From Acidobacteriota bacterium (GTDB lineage Bacteria > Acidobacteriota > UBA4820 > DSQY01), in contig JAKAJA010000066.1 of the NCBI GenBank assembly GCA_021814085.1, forward strand, positions 3,170-8,251: DNA of 5,082 nucleotides, written 5' to 3'. Within the stretch, counting starts at the first letter, position 1; every line of letters begins with the position of its first letter. This document shows positions 4,822 to 5,082 of this stretch, one piece after another. The notes under the pieces were generated by a model that saw only the letters and a program-made list of their open reading frames with translations, was not told where the DNA came from and did no database searches. Both the position numbers and the translations under genes were made by a program.

Positions 4822-5082
4822 GTTGCGCCTTGCCCGCGGGCAAGGCGAGGATTGAAACGGATGCGCGATGAGGGCAAGCTACTCATCATCAAGTTGCGCC
4901 TTGCCCGCGGGCAAGGCGAGGATTGAAACCAGTCCCCGAGGTCCCGCCACGCCTTGATGGTGTTGTTGCGCCTTGCCCGCGGGCAAGGCGAGGATTGAAA
5001 CTCTTCCATCGTCTCCTCCTCGTTAAGTCTCGTCTTGTTGCGCCTTGCCCGCGGGCAAGGCGAGGATTGAAACAGGAGCGCC
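4822..5082 (+). CRISPR. Type I-C CRISPR array, leader end: four identical 37-bp repeats, continues past the window
   Basis: Repeats at 4822-4858, 4893-4929, 4965-5001 and 5037-5073 are identical. Spacers are 4859-4892 (34 bp), 4930-4964 (35), 5002-5036 (35), and the first 9 bases of a fourth (5074-5082). Each repeat is GTTG, then an 11-base arm CGCCTTGCCCG and its exact reverse complement, then AGGATTGAAAC. The ATTGAAAC end is usual for type I repeats and sets the transcript direction as +, away from cas2. The RNA would fold into a 9-bp stem with a CGCG loop. Cas5c, which is not in the window, is the I-C processing enzyme; cutting at the 3' base of the stem would leave exactly the 11-nt 5' handle known for this subtype. 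Repeat identity suggests an active or recently active leader end. Confidence 0.98.

Overview
The window is GC-rich bacterial DNA carrying the 3' two-thirds of a subtype I-C CRISPR-Cas locus, all on the + strand: cas8c (cut off at the left edge), cas7, cas4, cas1, cas2, a leader, and the first four repeats of an array that continues past the right edge. cas3 and cas5c would be expected just upstream. The sequence does not allow a confident taxon; GC-rich composition, GTG starts and purine-rich ribosome binding sites fit many bacteria, including proteobacterial and uncultured lineages.

Layout: 2-1096 is the effector large subunit, containing a very strong internal ribosome binding site and in-frame GTG (725) that probably produces the small subunit Cas11c. 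1098-2009 is the backbone subunit Cas7 and 2013-2780 is the Cas4 nuclease. These three are packed with gaps of 1 and 3 nt. 3313-4344 is Cas1 and 4352-4642 is Cas2. 4643-4821 is the leader, with three copies of an 8-bp motif. 4822-5082 holds four identical 37-bp repeats with 34-35 bp spacers.

The unusual part is 2607-3253. Between cas4 and cas1, which normally sit next to each other in I-C operons, lies a complete toxin-antitoxin operon on the opposite strand: a ribbon-helix-helix antitoxin (3202-2921) followed, with a TAATG overlap, by a RelE/ParE-type toxin (2921-2622). It has its own sigma70-like promoter overlapped by an inverted and direct repeat operator. The last 159 bp of cas4, including its stop codon, are antisense to the toxin gene, so the Cas4 C-terminus after the iron-sulfur cysteines looks acquired from the insertion.

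How it works together: Cas8c, Cas11c and Cas7 (with Cas5c from upstream) would form Cascade around crRNAs cut from the array. Cas4, Cas1 and Cas2 would select, trim and integrate new spacers at the leader end. The toxin-antitoxin pair may act as an addiction element for the locus. Because it is transcribed head-on to cas4 and divergently from cas1, it could also be tied to cas expression. That last point is a hypothesis from the arrangement.
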